A DNA stretch of 64,000 bases from Marinobacter sp. BW6 (GCF_008107725.1 NZ_VIRN01000037.1:1-64000); one strand, 5' to 3'. Counted from the first letter of the stretch, positions 43,022-51,894 are shown. Translations and numbers: made by a program. The notes: a model not told the origin generated them from the letters alone.

Positions 43022-44545
43022 TCATTTCACCCGAACGACCTTGGGCATGTTGTACGTGCCATTCGTCAGCGGGGCATAGGGCCCGTAAAACCGCGATGTG
43101 AACCTGAAGCCTTCCTTCGGTGCCGGCAGCCAGTTCTTGGCCTGGTCTGGATCCGTCGGTTTCGCGTTCTGCACATAGATCACAAGCTTGCCGTCCTTCA
43201 CCACCAAATCGCCTGCGTCCAGCATGAAGCTGTTCACCGTATAGCGGTTGATCTCGTTGGCGACGAAATAACCGTTGGCGTCATAGATCGGAATTGACCA
43301 GAACTGGGTCACTGGCGGCAGATCGTTCATGTCGAAGGTCAGCGTATATTTGTTGGCGCCAGACAGCGGCTTGCCATCGGCGTCGGTGAAGAGGAACGCG
43401 CCGCCGTGCGAAATGTTCTTGTCCGGTGCCGCCCAGGCCGCATCGGCAATCACGGCGCGGTCCATCCACTTGGTCTCGAACCCGCCGTCATTGCGCACGA
43501 TACCCCAGCCGTTCATGTTAATGAGGTTTGACTTCAGCGTTTTGCGGACGCTTTCGAAACCCGCCTTGAACCCGGTCTCCATCGCGGCTTTCTGGTCGGA
43601 TGTCAGCTTCTCCCAGTCGAATGTCAGGCCTTTACCGATACCGATCGACCGGAGTTGCGCAAGCATCTGCGACTCCATCAGCGAATCCTCCAGCACCGGC
43701 ATGGTCGCATCGTTAAGGATAACGTTGAGCAAGGTAAAGAATTGCTCGGCGGTCTGTTTGTCGACCTGACCGACCGCATAATCCGGCAATCCGGCGGGAA
43801 CAACAAAATCGCCGGGAACGATATCCCGATCTGCCTGGGCGATCCCCTTATTCCCATTGGACAGCCAATCGGCCAGGGGCGTAACCGTGACCTGGTCCTG
43901 ATAGGCATTGATCGTTGCTATCTCCGAATCTGATCCGGTCTTGACCGCCATGCGGACCACACCGTAAGCGGTTTTCGACGGCCATTGCATAATGTCCGTG
44001 GTCGGGAAATCCGCCGGAACATTGCCCTCAAATCCCGGCGGAAGCAGTATGTACTTTCGCGCCTTGGTGCCGTTGAAGGGCGAGCCGACGATGATCCGGA
44101 AAATGCCGTATGGGTCCATGATCTGGACGCTGAAATAACGGTCGGTGATTTCGGGCACTTCGATCACAACGGGACCGTCGCGCAGGTCCAGAAAGCCCGA
44201 GCCATAGAGCGTTGTCGCATTCGGCGTCACGACGGGAAAATCCGGGGTGATCTGCTTGCGGACCCAGAAGAACCGGTTCAGCCCCGAATAGATGTCATTC
44301 GTCTCGGCGTCGTTCTGGGTATAAATCCAGCGCTGGCCATAAAAGATAGCCTGCTGGAGTCCGTAAAGGTATGCCCGCTCGGCGACTGCTTCGGGTTTCT
44401 GCTCGGTCTCCGGCGCGGCCTGTGCACAAGCGACAAAACCGGTTAAGGCAACGAACACCAGCAGCCTTGAGGCAAGTTTGCCCATCCAGTTAACTGTCGC
44501 TCGCGAGCGATACATCAAATAAAAAAGACTCTCCCTGCGTTTCAT
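43022..44545 (-). CDS. DUF1254/DUF1214 secreted protein, diverged paralogue 3
   Basis: A 507-residue, more distant member: 'AERAYLYGLQQAIFYGQRWI', 'TPNATTLYGSGFLDLRDGPV', 'TFDMNDLPPVTQFWSIPIYD', 'FRFTSRFYGPYAPLTNGTYN'. The N-terminus has a hydrophobic export signal around residues 23-43; the start may be ATG 44545, 44515 or 44485. Base use looks more GC-rich than neighbours, suggesting separate origin. First gene of the leftward unit, divergent from an AraC gene. Confidence 0.83.
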   Translation of the reverse strand: MKRRESLFYLMYRSRATVNWMGKLASRLLVFVALTGFVACAQAAPETEQKPEAVAERAYLYGLQQAIFYGQRWIYTQNDAETNDIYSGLNRFFWVRKQITPDFPVVTPNATTLYGSGFLDLRDGPVVIEVPEITDRYFSVQIMDPYGIFRIIVGSPFNGTKARKYILLPPGFEGNVPADFPTTDIMQWPSKTAYGVVRMAVKTGSDSEIATINAYQDQVTVTPLADWLSNGNKGIAQADRDIVPGDFVVPAGLPDYAVGQVDKQTAEQFFTLLNVILNDATMPVLEDSLMESQMLAQLRSIGIGKGLTFDWEKLTSDQKAAMETGFKAGFESVRKTLKSNLINMNGWGIVRNDGGFETKWMDRAVIADAAWAAPDKNISHGGAFLFTDADGKPLSGANKYTLTFDMNDLPPVTQFWSIPIYDANGYFVANEINRYTVNSFMLDAGDLVVKDGKLVIYVQNAKPTDPDQAKNWLPAPKEGFRFTSRFYGPYAPLTNGTYNMPKVVRVK

Positions 44546-44814
44546 AGCCTTCTATCCTTTTTCATGGGCAAAATGTCAGTCGTCAGATTTCTCGGGTAAG
44601 TTGCTGATTCGGCTCTTTCAAGGTTTTGAGCCTCTTCGTTAGCATCCCCCGGTGCATATCTGCAGCGCTATCAATAATGCGCAAGGCGTAAGGGCGTTAA
44701 AGCAATATCCCGTGCTGTGCAACGCACCGGGCTTCTGAGGCAGTATTTCTGGCAGAGCGGTACCGATTGGCTTATGCTTAAGATCGTCTATCAAAAAATC
44801 GCAGGGAGCGAACC

Positions 44815-45777
44815 ATGGACGGACAGACGGCCAATGCTGGAAATGAATACCAGCCTGGAGCCCGGTTTCATGACCTGGATGAGTTGAACCATGCAGTCAG
44901 CGGCTCCAACCTCGAATTTGTCCAACTGAAATCCGGCAATATCGACATCGCGCTTGATCAGGTTTCATTGGGCGATCTCTCGATCGACCTCGGCAAGGTC
45001 AACGTGCCTCTTCGTGTGAAGGGGGATCTGGACCCCAGACGTTTTGGCATTGGCATTTTCCCAGATAGTGCTCACGCCACCTGGAACGGCAATCCAGTCG
45101 ATGCGTCGGAATTGTTGGTGTTCCCTCCCGGCAATGAGCTCAACGGCTATCTATCGGCAGGCTATGGATGGACTTCTCTGGTCATCCCCCCCGAGTGGAT
45201 CAATGCCACCGAAGAAACTACGTCGCGTACAAACCTGGTTCAGGCCCGCTCCTGTACAACGATAAATATCAATCCCGAAAAACTGGCGAACCTGCGACAA
45301 GCCATCGCAAGTATTGTTCAACCCGCTGACATTCCGCTGGATACTCTGGCGGCCGACTGGCTGGTGACCGATGTTCGCAATGCGCTCGGCGCCGCCCTGA
45401 GCTCGATTGACGCACCTCGAACCAAAGTGATGTCTCAGGTCAGCGGGCATTTTATTGTGGCGAAGCGAGCCGAATCCTATATGCGAGAGAGGATCGTTGA
45501 ACCAATCAGCGTCGACGATCTGTGCGTGGCCATGAACGTCAGCCGTCGATACCTGGAATACGCTTTCGCCACTGCCTACGGGACCAGCCCTTCCCGCTAT
45601 TTACGTTTGTTGCGCCTGCACCAGGTGCGTAGGCATCTAAAGGCGTCAGGCGGACAAACGACCGTCACCAACGAGGCGTTCAGAATGGGGTTCAACCACA
45701 TGAGTCTGTTTACGACCCAGTACAAAAATGCCTTCGGCGAGTGCCCAAGCGCTACGCTTGCGCGGGCGATCACCTAG
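44815..45777 (+). CDS. AraC-family regulator
   Basis: A 320-residue regulator with an AraC-binding-like N-terminal domain and C-terminal helix-turn-helix pair 'ISVDDLCVAMNVSRRYLEYA' and 'VTNEAFRMGFNHMSLFTTQY' then 'FGECPSATLARA'. GGGAG precedes ATG. Divergent from the three DUF1254 genes with 269 bases between; I saw no clear operator in that gap. A duplicate 3' fragment of a similar gene follows at 45869. Confidence 0.85.
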   Translation: MDGQTANAGNEYQPGARFHDLDELNHAVSGSNLEFVQLKSGNIDIALDQVSLGDLSIDLGKVNVPLRVKGDLDPRRFGIGIFPDSAHATWNGNPVDASELLVFPPGNELNGYLSAGYGWTSLVIPPEWINATEETTSRTNLVQARSCTTININPEKLANLRQAIASIVQPADIPLDTLAADWLVTDVRNALGAALSSIDAPRTKVMSQVSGHFIVAKRAESYMRERIVEPISVDDLCVAMNVSRRYLEYAFATAYGTSPSRYLRLLRLHQVRRHLKASGGQTTVTNEAFRMGFNHMSLFTTQYKNAFGECPSATLARAIT

Positions 45778-45868
45778 CCCCTGCCTCTTTTTCCCGCCCC
45801 AATCGCTTTGCCGCCGATCCTGATTCGTGCGGATTCACGATAGCGAAGCAATTTCCTTCCGCCCTAAA

Positions 45869-46018
45869 GTCAACGCTCACGCAATTGCGGGCATCGCCCG
45901 AGAATGCGGCTTCCAACACATGAGCCAGTTCTCGCTCGACTACAAGCGGCAATTCAGAGAATCACCTTCCGACACCTTGCGGCAGAGCCGGGCAGGTGAG
46001 GGGAGCCCGGTGCGTTAA
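45869..46018 (+). pseudogene. 3' fragment of an AraC-family gene
   Basis: The frame encodes 'VNAHAIAGIARECGFQHMSQ' then 'FSLDYKRQFRESPSDTLRQS', which is the last helix-turn-helix and signature of an AraC protein. It aligns in meaning with the end of the intact gene just upstream ('VTNEAFRMGFNHMSLFTTQY'). No start or upstream domain is present. The 347-base gap between 45778 and 46124 holds only this remnant. Confidence 0.7.
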
Positions 46019-46124
46019 TAATCGACTGACGACGCGCCCGTTCTGATAACGCTATGCGTTTTCTTGATAGCGTCCGGACAGCTTTAGGGGAATAGTGAGG
46101 CTATGAATGTGGAGGAGGGATCAC

Positions 46125-46901
46125 ATGCGCGTCATTTCGTTTTTTATCTTTCTGATTATCACTAGCACAGCGATCGCTGAAGAAGACCCGAGATTTAGCA
46201 TCAGCATCGGGGCTTTTTTTACAGATCGCGAAAGCCAAACGAGAGTGGACGGAGAGTCTGGCCGAGGAACGGACGTCGACCTGGAGGACGACCTTGGACT
46301 CGATAAGTCGGATACGGTGTTCCGTGTCGATGCATACTGGAGATTCGCCGAAAAGCATCGATTCGATTTCAGTGCGTTCGATCTGTCCCGCTCTTCATCG
46401 AAACAGATTGAGAGGGAAATCGTCTGGGAGGACACGACCTACCCTATCAGCAGCACTGTAAATACAAAGCTCGACCTGGCCATCTATAAGCTGGGATACA
46501 CCTGGATGTTTCTTAAACGCGAACGCAGCTTTCTTGGCGCCACTGTTGGCCTGTACATAGCAGATATGAGCGCGACTCTGTCTGCCTCTGGCGGCGGCAG
46601 TGTCGAATCGAATGACCTGACAGCACCCTTGCCAGTGATCGGTCTTCGGGGCGAACACCGCTTTGCTGACCGATGGGCTATCCGCGGCAGTGGGGAAATT
46701 TTTGCCGTTGACTACGGAGACTATGAAGGATCTCTGTACGACGTCTTCGTCGGTCTTGATTTCAGCGTGACCAAAGCCATTGCGGTTGGCGTCGGCATCA
46801 ATTCCGTAAAGCTTGACGTTGGGGTCTCAAAAAATAGCTTCCAGGGCGACGTGGACTGGCAATACGAGGGGGCATTGGCCTATCTCAAATTCGATTTTTA
46901 G
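46125..46901 (+). CDS. Outer-membrane beta-barrel protein
   Basis: A 258-residue protein with a signal peptide (residues 1-18, 'FFIFLIITSTAIA'). Alternating hydrophobic/polar strands and a terminal aromatic ('GALAYLKFDF') indicate a beta-barrel: 'RFAEKHRFDFSAFDLSRSSS', 'LAIYKLGYTWMFLKRERSFL', 'VGLRGEHRFADRWAIRG'-type strands. No specific function recognised. ATG 46125 follows GGAGGAGGG; the longer frame to 46107 is less likely. Confidence 0.78.
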   Translation: MRVISFFIFLIITSTAIAEEDPRFSISIGAFFTDRESQTRVDGESGRGTDVDLEDDLGLDKSDTVFRVDAYWRFAEKHRFDFSAFDLSRSSSKQIEREIVWEDTTYPISSTVNTKLDLAIYKLGYTWMFLKRERSFLGATVGLYIADMSATLSASGGGSVESNDLTAPLPVIGLRGEHRFADRWAIRGSGEIFAVDYGDYEGSLYDVFVGLDFSVTKAIAVGVGINSVKLDVGVSKNSFQGDVDWQYEGALAYLKFDF

Positions 46902-46945
46902 GTGCTAATACCTCCTTTTACGATTTTCAACAGGAGTAATTCCTC

Positions 46946-47017
46946 ATGCACGTACGCAAACAGTACTCGATTCTCGTCATATGCACGATCGCCTGGTCGC
47001 TGGACTGCCTACGATGA
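46946..47017 (+). CDS. 23-residue possible leader peptide, coupled to the next gene
   Basis: ATG 46946 follows CAGGAG. The peptide begins MHVRKQYSILVICTIAWSLD and ends at a TGA that overlaps the ATG of the membrane protein (ATGA at 47014-47017). It is either a leader for translational coupling or the surviving start of a truncated secreted protein. The evidence is the ribosome site and the exact stop/start overlap. Confidence 0.45.
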   Translation: MHVRKQYSILVICTIAWSLDCLR

Positions 47018-47562
47018 GTTTTGGGCAGAAGCTAATGCACGAGATCCGGGAAGTGGCAGTGACAACGCTGTACTTTGCTGTCTGGATTGGCGTGCTGATG
47101 GTCCTCAAAGTGCTGATTCTTGCGGAATATCAGATCGAGTTTAAAGGCCTGTCGTTGGTTTTGCTTGGCGCAATGGTTCTCGCCAAGGTCGTGCTTGTGT
47201 TTGAGCATGTTCCGTTGGGCAGTTTGACGCGCAAACAACCAGCTTGGGTGGATGTCCTGCTGCGGACGGCCCTCTACAGCCTGGGCGTGTTCGTTGTGCT
47301 GGTGCTTGAGAAGGCCTTTGAAGGCAGGCACGAGCATGACGGCTTTGGTCCGTCGTTGATGTCGTTGTTCCAGCGAGCCGATGTGGCCCATGTCTGGGCA
47401 AATGCGATTGCTCTCTGTGGTGCGCTGCTGGTGTACAACTGCTTTTATGTCGTGAAAAGACGCCTTGGGGCAGGGGAGATCGCCAGGCTTTTCTTATTGC
47501 CCGTTCCGGAAGAACCCCGTGCAGCTGGGCTCAGCGCCAAACCGCGAGCGGATTACGATTAG
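47014..47562 (+). CDS. Integral membrane protein, unknown family
   Basis: A 182-residue protein with about four transmembrane segments: 'TTLYFAVWIGVLMVLKVLIL', 'GLSLVLLGAMVLAKVVLVFE', 'TALYSLGVFVVLVLEKAFEG', 'NAIALCGALLVYNCFYVVKR'. A His/Asp-rich loop 'GRHEHDGFG' lies before the last segment. The ATG overlaps the stop of the upstream 23-residue frame; an earlier ATG at 46981 is in frame but lacks a site. Function unknown. Confidence 0.7.
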   Translation: MSFGQKLMHEIREVAVTTLYFAVWIGVLMVLKVLILAEYQIEFKGLSLVLLGAMVLAKVVLVFEHVPLGSLTRKQPAWVDVLLRTALYSLGVFVVLVLEKAFEGRHEHDGFGPSLMSLFQRADVAHVWANAIALCGALLVYNCFYVVKRRLGAGEIARLFLLPVPEEPRAAGLSAKPRADYD

Positions 47563-47790
47563 CAAAGGATAAGCGGGCTCCTGGACCTGGCAATAGATTC
47601 ATGACAACAACTTATTCCAGCAACTCATACAAGACGGCCTTTTGTTGCACACTGGAACTGGAGCGATTGGGCAAGACCTTACTGGCGAGAATAAGACCTG
47701 AGAAAACTATATGTTGCGCAGAACTGATAGCGGAACAATCACAACTGGTCAAAGATCAAGCATACAAAGGCCGAAAACCCGGATAAACAA

Positions 47791-48267
47791 ATGAAACTCA
47801 ATCCGATTTTTATTGTGTTCGTTGCCAGTATCGCAACATCAACCTTTATCGGCTGCGCCAGCAAATCGAAAGACTCGAATCCGGATGAGCTGGAAAAGCA
47901 GAGCGCGGAAACTCGTGCCGATTTCCAGAATTTGATTACGGACGAAATCGATGACCCGGCGAGGGCTAAAAAGTTTGCGGCTTTATCAGCTGAAAGGGAA
48001 CAGTTAATCAGCCAACACGCAACTGCAGTGCAGCACTACTCGAAAAGACTGAAGACTTTGAGCCGGGATTATTCAACCGAACGCGAAAACCTGGAAAACC
48101 TGATTCAAGAGTACAACGCGGAACGCCGCGCCGCTCAAGCCGAGTTCCTGGCTTTGATGGGCAGGATGAAGGCAACTGTTACGGCAAAAGAGTGGGAAAA
48201 GCTGGCGAAGTTTGAGTTGAAGGAACTTAACCCAAGAACCATGAGTTATCAGGCGGGAGGCCAGTAA
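47791..48267 (+). CDS. Coiled-coil lipoprotein
   Basis: A 158-residue protein with a lipoprotein signal ('FVASIATSTFIGCASKSKDS', Cys near 22). The remainder is highly charged and helical with heptad-like spacing, 'LKTLSRDYSTERENLENLIQ', suggesting a coiled coil in the periplasm. A segment 'LITDEIDDPARAKKFAAL' recurs in altered form in the next gene. It lies 1 base before that gene. Confidence 0.72.
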   Translation: MKLNPIFIVFVASIATSTFIGCASKSKDSNPDELEKQSAETRADFQNLITDEIDDPARAKKFAALSAEREQLISQHATAVQHYSKRLKTLSRDYSTERENLENLIQEYNAERRAAQAEFLALMGRMKATVTAKEWEKLAKFELKELNPRTMSYQAGGQ

Positions 48268-48268
48268 G

Positions 48269-48655
48269 ATGCTGGTGGCAATAATCATTGCTTTTTTTCT
48301 GGGTGGTCCCAACGCATCAGGCGCGATCCTGACCCAAGACATGCTCAAGAGCTTCGAAAGGCTTGCACAGCAGGAAATCACCGATCCGGTCAGGGCCGAA
48401 GCGGTCATGCAGGAGGTGGCGGCACTCCGGGATGAACTGAAGCAATTCGACAAAACGTTTGCTAAATCCGGCAAGGTTTTGACCGAATTATATAAAGACC
48501 ACGACGCTGGTCCTGCTAGGCTGCTGGTGCAACTTGACCTGCTGAACGACGAGTGGGAAACAGCTCAATCTCTTGCACTCGACCACCGATTCGCCATCCG
48601 CGATCAAATGACCAAAGATGAGTGGGCCGCTGCGATTGCGCAAATGGCCGAATAA
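48269..48655 (+). CDS. Small exported helical protein, partner of the upstream lipoprotein
   Basis: A 128-residue protein with a short hydrophobic N-terminus ('LVAIIIAFFLGGPNASG') and a helical, charged remainder. 'LAQQEITDPVRAEAVMQEVA' resembles 'LITDEIDDPARAKKF' of the upstream gene, so the two may be distant paralogues. No ribosome site apart from the end of the upstream gene, which suggests coupled translation. No known family recognised. Confidence 0.68.
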   Translation: MLVAIIIAFFLGGPNASGAILTQDMLKSFERLAQQEITDPVRAEAVMQEVAALRDELKQFDKTFAKSGKVLTELYKDHDAGPARLLVQLDLLNDEWETAQSLALDHRFAIRDQMTKDEWAAAIAQMAE

Positions 48656-48693
48656 AAGGGGAGAGCAGAATCGACGCACTCATGGGTTAAGTA

Positions 48694-48735
48694 GTCGCCG
48701 ATGGCTCGCATCTTCTGACAGGTGCGGGCTGCCAC
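48694..48735. repeat. 42-bp dispersed repeat, copy 1
   Basis: Matches 55179-55220 at 38 of 42 positions, with a perfect shared core GGCTCGCATCTTCTGACAGG. It is intergenic in both places and follows a stop codon by about 40 bases here. The origin is unknown. Confidence 0.7.
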
Positions 48736-48769
48736 TCTCCGGCTTACCGAATCAGCACTTCAACCAGGT

Positions 48770-49318
48770 TCAGAAGTTATAACCCAGACCCACTGTATAG
48801 GCCCAGATGCCATCATCCTGGAAGGCATCGGTGGCATCATTGGAGTCGCTGAACAGGAACTGATACTCGGCGCGGGCCAGGAAATAGGTCTTGGTCTGCA
48901 CGTAGTACTTTAATCCTCCTTCCAGGCCGGCAAACGCGCTGTCCTTGACCCCGTCGCCATAAATACCGCCAAGGCTAGCACCGACAAATGGCCGTGCGCG
49001 ATCGTTGAGGAATTGATAATCGAGGTATCCACGGGTTGAGCCGTTCCAGAAATCGTCCGTGACACCTTCGCCCTCGATATCGGCGAAATTCACACTCTGG
49101 CGGACACCGGCCACGACATTGTTCTTCAGATACCAGCCCAGATCACCGCTCACGCCGAAGCTACCGCTGTTGAAATTCTGGTCGTTACTGCCGGTTCCGG
49201 AGAGGGAGAATTCACGGTCGCCTTCGCTCGGTCCAAACTCAGCGGATTGGGCGGATACTGCCAGAGGCAAAGCACCTAGAAGACAGAAAGTGACCGCCGC
49301 AGTCTTAATTCTGATCAT
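48770..49318 (-). CDS. Outer-membrane beta-barrel protein (OmpW/OmpA-barrel-like)
   Basis: A 182-residue protein with signal peptide (ending VSA/QS). Strand-like pattern: 'FGVSGDLGWYLKNNVVAGVR', 'TRGYLDYQFLNDRARPFVGA', 'GGLKYYVQTKTYFLARAEYQ', terminal 'YTVGLGYNF' with final Phe, the usual barrel-insertion signature. GCAAGGAGC precedes ATG. Likely a small 8-strand barrel. Function unknown. Confidence 0.8.
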   Translation of the reverse strand: MIRIKTAAVTFCLLGALPLAVSAQSAEFGPSEGDREFSLSGTGSNDQNFNSGSFGVSGDLGWYLKNNVVAGVRQSVNFADIEGEGVTDDFWNGSTRGYLDYQFLNDRARPFVGASLGGIYGDGVKDSAFAGLEGGLKYYVQTKTYFLARAEYQFLFSDSNDATDAFQDDGIWAYTVGLGYNF

Positions 49319-49507
49319 GATAAGCTCCTTGCTTACATTGTTCAGATTGCATTTCCATAATGCGCCAATGAGGATCTGACGCGGGTCGTGGCGCAGCGAG
49401 TCGCAGTAAATAATGCTACGTCCATTCGCTGTGAGCCCACCTTCCCAGAATCAGGGCTGGACCACTGTTCTGTCTGTTCGTAAGCACACACAAGCATCGA
49501 AAGAAAT

Positions 49508-50797
49508 TCACGGGCCCCACCATCGGGTCATCATTGGTTTCACGGTCAGCCCGTGAATGATGATGGAAAGCACGACAACCACCAAGGTGATGTGAATAAG
49601 CTCCACGGCCAGCTCTTCCGGCAGGCCAAAGACAACGGCGAACATCAGATAGTAAAGAGAACCAATTCCCCGTACCCCGAACCAGCCCACCAGCATCTGC
49701 AGCCGCCAAGATGCACCCGAGCCCAGCAAACCAAGAAATACGCTGACCGGGCGAACAACCACAAACAGCAACAACCCGAGGCCAACAGCCCGGAGGCTCC
49801 AGGAATCGGTGAACAACATGCCACCCAGCAACACTACCAATACCAGTTCGGACAAACGCTCAAGGGGCTCTTTGAAGATCAAAGAGCCTTTCGATACCTG
49901 ACTAGGGGGCTGCGGAGCGGCTTCGCGGGGCTTATCGTAAGATTCTGCAGCGGCATCAGGGTGCTGGTCCAAGTTTTCGGTTTTGACCAGCGTCATTTCG
50001 GATTGCCGCAGCGAAATAGCAGTAACAAACACACCCAGAAATCCCCAGGCATCAATCAGCAGGCACACGCCATAGGTCAGACCGATCAGGCCCAGGCCCA
50101 GGAAATCATCCAGCAACGGCCCCTGTTCTTCGGATGAGCGCTGTCCCCGCACAAGCTGGGCCAACAGCCGCCCGGTCACAAGGCCGACGACAATGGCCGA
50201 GGCCGTTGACCATACAACGTCCTTGAGAACCCAGCCTCCAAGCAATTCGTCACTGGCCGGGGCACCGAGCAACAACAGCCCCAGCATGACGAACGGAAAG
50301 GCGCTGCCATCGTTCATGCCCGCTTCACTGGTCAGGGTAAACCGCAGGGGATCGGTATCGCCCATGTGCCGGACCTGAACATCCGTTGCCAGCACCGGGT
50401 CGGTGGGCGCCAGTATGCCCCCCAACAGAATCGCTGCTCCCAACGGCAGGCCAAGCAGGTAATATCCGAAGGCTGCCGTCAGCGCGACGCTGATCGTCAT
50501 GGAGATAAATGCCAGGCGCAACGGCACGCGCCATGCTTTCCATCTGAAAGGCACGGGCATTTTGGTGCCAGCAATAAACAACGACACCAACACCGCAAGT
50601 TCGGCAAGTACTTCCAGCAAATGCGCCTGTTGCAGCGGGTTAAAATGAAACACACCGAAAATCGACGGGCCCAGAAGCACGCCGACGCTCAAATAAACCA
50701 TGGACGGTGTCAGATTCAGACGCTGAAGCACCGGTGAGCGAACCCCCATCAGGATCAGCAGGGTTCCGATTACGACAAACCAGATGGCGTTGGTCAA
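49508..50797 (-). CDS. Cation:proton antiporter (CPA1/NhaP type)
   Basis: A 429-residue transporter with about 12 transmembrane segments. Key motifs 'LLGGILAPTDPVLATDVQVR' and 'SEAGMNDGSAFPFVMLGLLL' (ion-binding Asp/Asn) and the C-terminal 'GWFGVRGIGSLYYLMFAVVF'. A hydrophilic loop of about 60 residues (near 270-325) interrupts the membrane part. The start is TTG 50797 with GAGGAAA seven bases upstream. It would exchange Na+ or K+ for protons, fitting a saline habitat. Confidence 0.87.
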   Translation of the reverse strand: MTNAIWFVVIGTLLILMGVRSPVLQRLNLTPSMVYLSVGVLLGPSIFGVFHFNPLQQAHLLEVLAELAVLVSLFIAGTKMPVPFRWKAWRVPLRLAFISMTISVALTAAFGYYLLGLPLGAAILLGGILAPTDPVLATDVQVRHMGDTDPLRFTLTSEAGMNDGSAFPFVMLGLLLLGAPASDELLGGWVLKDVVWSTASAIVVGLVTGRLLAQLVRGQRSSEEQGPLLDDFLGLGLIGLTYGVCLLIDAWGFLGVFVTAISLRQSEMTLVKTENLDQHPDAAAESYDKPREAAPQPPSQVSKGSLIFKEPLERLSELVLVVLLGGMLFTDSWSLRAVGLGLLLFVVVRPVSVFLGLLGSGASWRLQMLVGWFGVRGIGSLYYLMFAVVFGLPEELAVELIHITLVVVVLSIIIHGLTVKPMMTRWWGP

Positions 50798-51030
50798 AGT
50801 TGTTTCCTCAAATTCATAAACATTTCTAAGTCCTTTTCCTGGCGTTCAATTTATCAAAAAAACAGAACGGCCTCGGTGCGCTAACCCACCTGCATAATCC
50901 TGTGTTTGTTAACGCACAGACAGCGGCCCCGCTTCAACTGACGATGATGCGACGGCCGCGAACGGTTTGTTTTGACCCGTGCCGCCGTTTGATGAACCCA
51001 TTATCTGGCCGAAAGGCCGAAGGATCTGAA

Positions 51031-51234
51031 ATGAACAAGGACACTATTGAAGGCAACTGGAAAGAGCTCAAAGGTAAAGTGAAAGAGCAGTGGGGCAAGC
51101 TGACCGATGACCGCCTTGACGAGATTGCCGGCAAGCGCGAACAGCTGGCCGGCGAGATTCAGCAGGCTTATGGCGTCACCAGAGATGAAGCGGACAAGCA
51201 AATCAAAGACTTCGAACAAATGTCCAAGCGTTGA
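51031..51234 (+). CDS. CsbD-family stress protein
   Basis: A 67-residue CsbD-like protein: 'NKDTIEGNWKELKGKVKEQW', 'GKLTDDRLDEIAGKREQLAG', 'EIQQAYGVTRDEADKQIKDF'. These small charged proteins rise in general stress; the molecular role is unknown. AAGGA precedes ATG 51031. The 233-base gap upstream holds no other gene that I can support. Confidence 0.88.
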   Translation: MNKDTIEGNWKELKGKVKEQWGKLTDDRLDEIAGKREQLAGEIQQAYGVTRDEADKQIKDFEQMSKR

Positions 51235-51478
51235 TATACCCCGCCTTACTTTGAATTGGCTGCCTGCAGGCTTGTTTCGCAGGCAGCGTTCGAACTATCA
51301 GACCATACGTACCGTCATTTATTCCTGCACTCTGTGGGCCAGCGTACAGACCCGGCAATGCTGATACCTCAATCTGAAACCCGATGTGGCAATGGATCAG
51401 CCAATACACGGAGTTGCATCATCCGCCGCAGGGACCGCGGCGCAACCAAAATTACGTTTCCAGGAAAGGTAATTACTC

Positions 51479-51553
51479 ATGAACAACATTGTTTACATCG
51501 TCGGTGCAGTCGTTATCGTTCTAGCAATTCTCTCCTTCCTTGGTTTTCGCTGA
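51479..51553 (+). CDS. 24-residue single-span membrane microprotein
   Basis: The frame begins MNNIVYIVGAVVIVLAILSF and has four more residues, ending in FR. It is one hydrophobic span. CAGGAAAGG lies upstream. Peptides of this form occur near stress genes such as csbD in other proteobacteria, as far as I recall. It is too short for standard gene calling. Confidence 0.7.
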   Translation: MNNIVYIVGAVVIVLAILSFLGFR

Positions 51554-51571
51554 GGTGCTAATTGGAGCAAC

Positions 51572-51825
51572 TACCCAAGCTCCCTCGATACCTGCCCAGT
51601 GCCTCTGCATGATAGCTAATGTTCCTGAAGAGTATTGGGAGAGTAGGGGCCTCCTTTTTGAGTCAGGAATAGAGAATCCGTCCTTTTCGCCGAAGGTCGT
51701 GTGGCCAGGCGGATCGAGAGGTAACTCTCTATATTAACGAGCTCCGGGTAGCAGCGATGCTCCTGAATAACATTCAAGAGGTGGGCGAACTGATCTGGTG
51801 TGAGCACGCGTGCCTGTTGAGCATT
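51572..51825 (-). pseudogene. Decayed tyrosine recombinase (copy of 57581-58378)
   Basis: On the minus strand it reads 'QARVLTPDQFAHLLNVIQEH' and then, after a jump, 'RTDSLFLTQKGGPYSPNTLQ'. These match the N-terminal and central parts of the intact recombinase at 57581-58378; DNA similarity is visible in two blocks (about 51572-51735 and 51745-51825), with about 370 bases deleted between and frame breaks. Catalytic residues are gone. Confidence 0.83.
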
Positions 51826-51850
51826 TCGCGTTGAGGAATTGAGTACTATG

Positions 51851-51887
51851 AGTGGGCGTCCAGAACAGTCCCAAAACCGAACCAAAA
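51851..51887. repeat. Outer direct repeat, left copy
   Basis: AGTGGGCGTCCA followed, after eight extra bases, by CCAAAACCGAACCAAAA. The right copy at 58982-59006 reads AGTGGTCGTCCA then AACCGAACCAAAA in the same orientation. Direct repeats outside inward-facing arrays are what a recombination or insertion site would leave. Confidence 0.6.
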
Positions 51888-51894
51888 TGAACGA

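Noticed and set aside
47601..47786. 61-residue open frame between the membrane protein and the lipoprotein
   Set aside because: No ribosome site, no recognisable motif and unusual composition; treated as non-coding.
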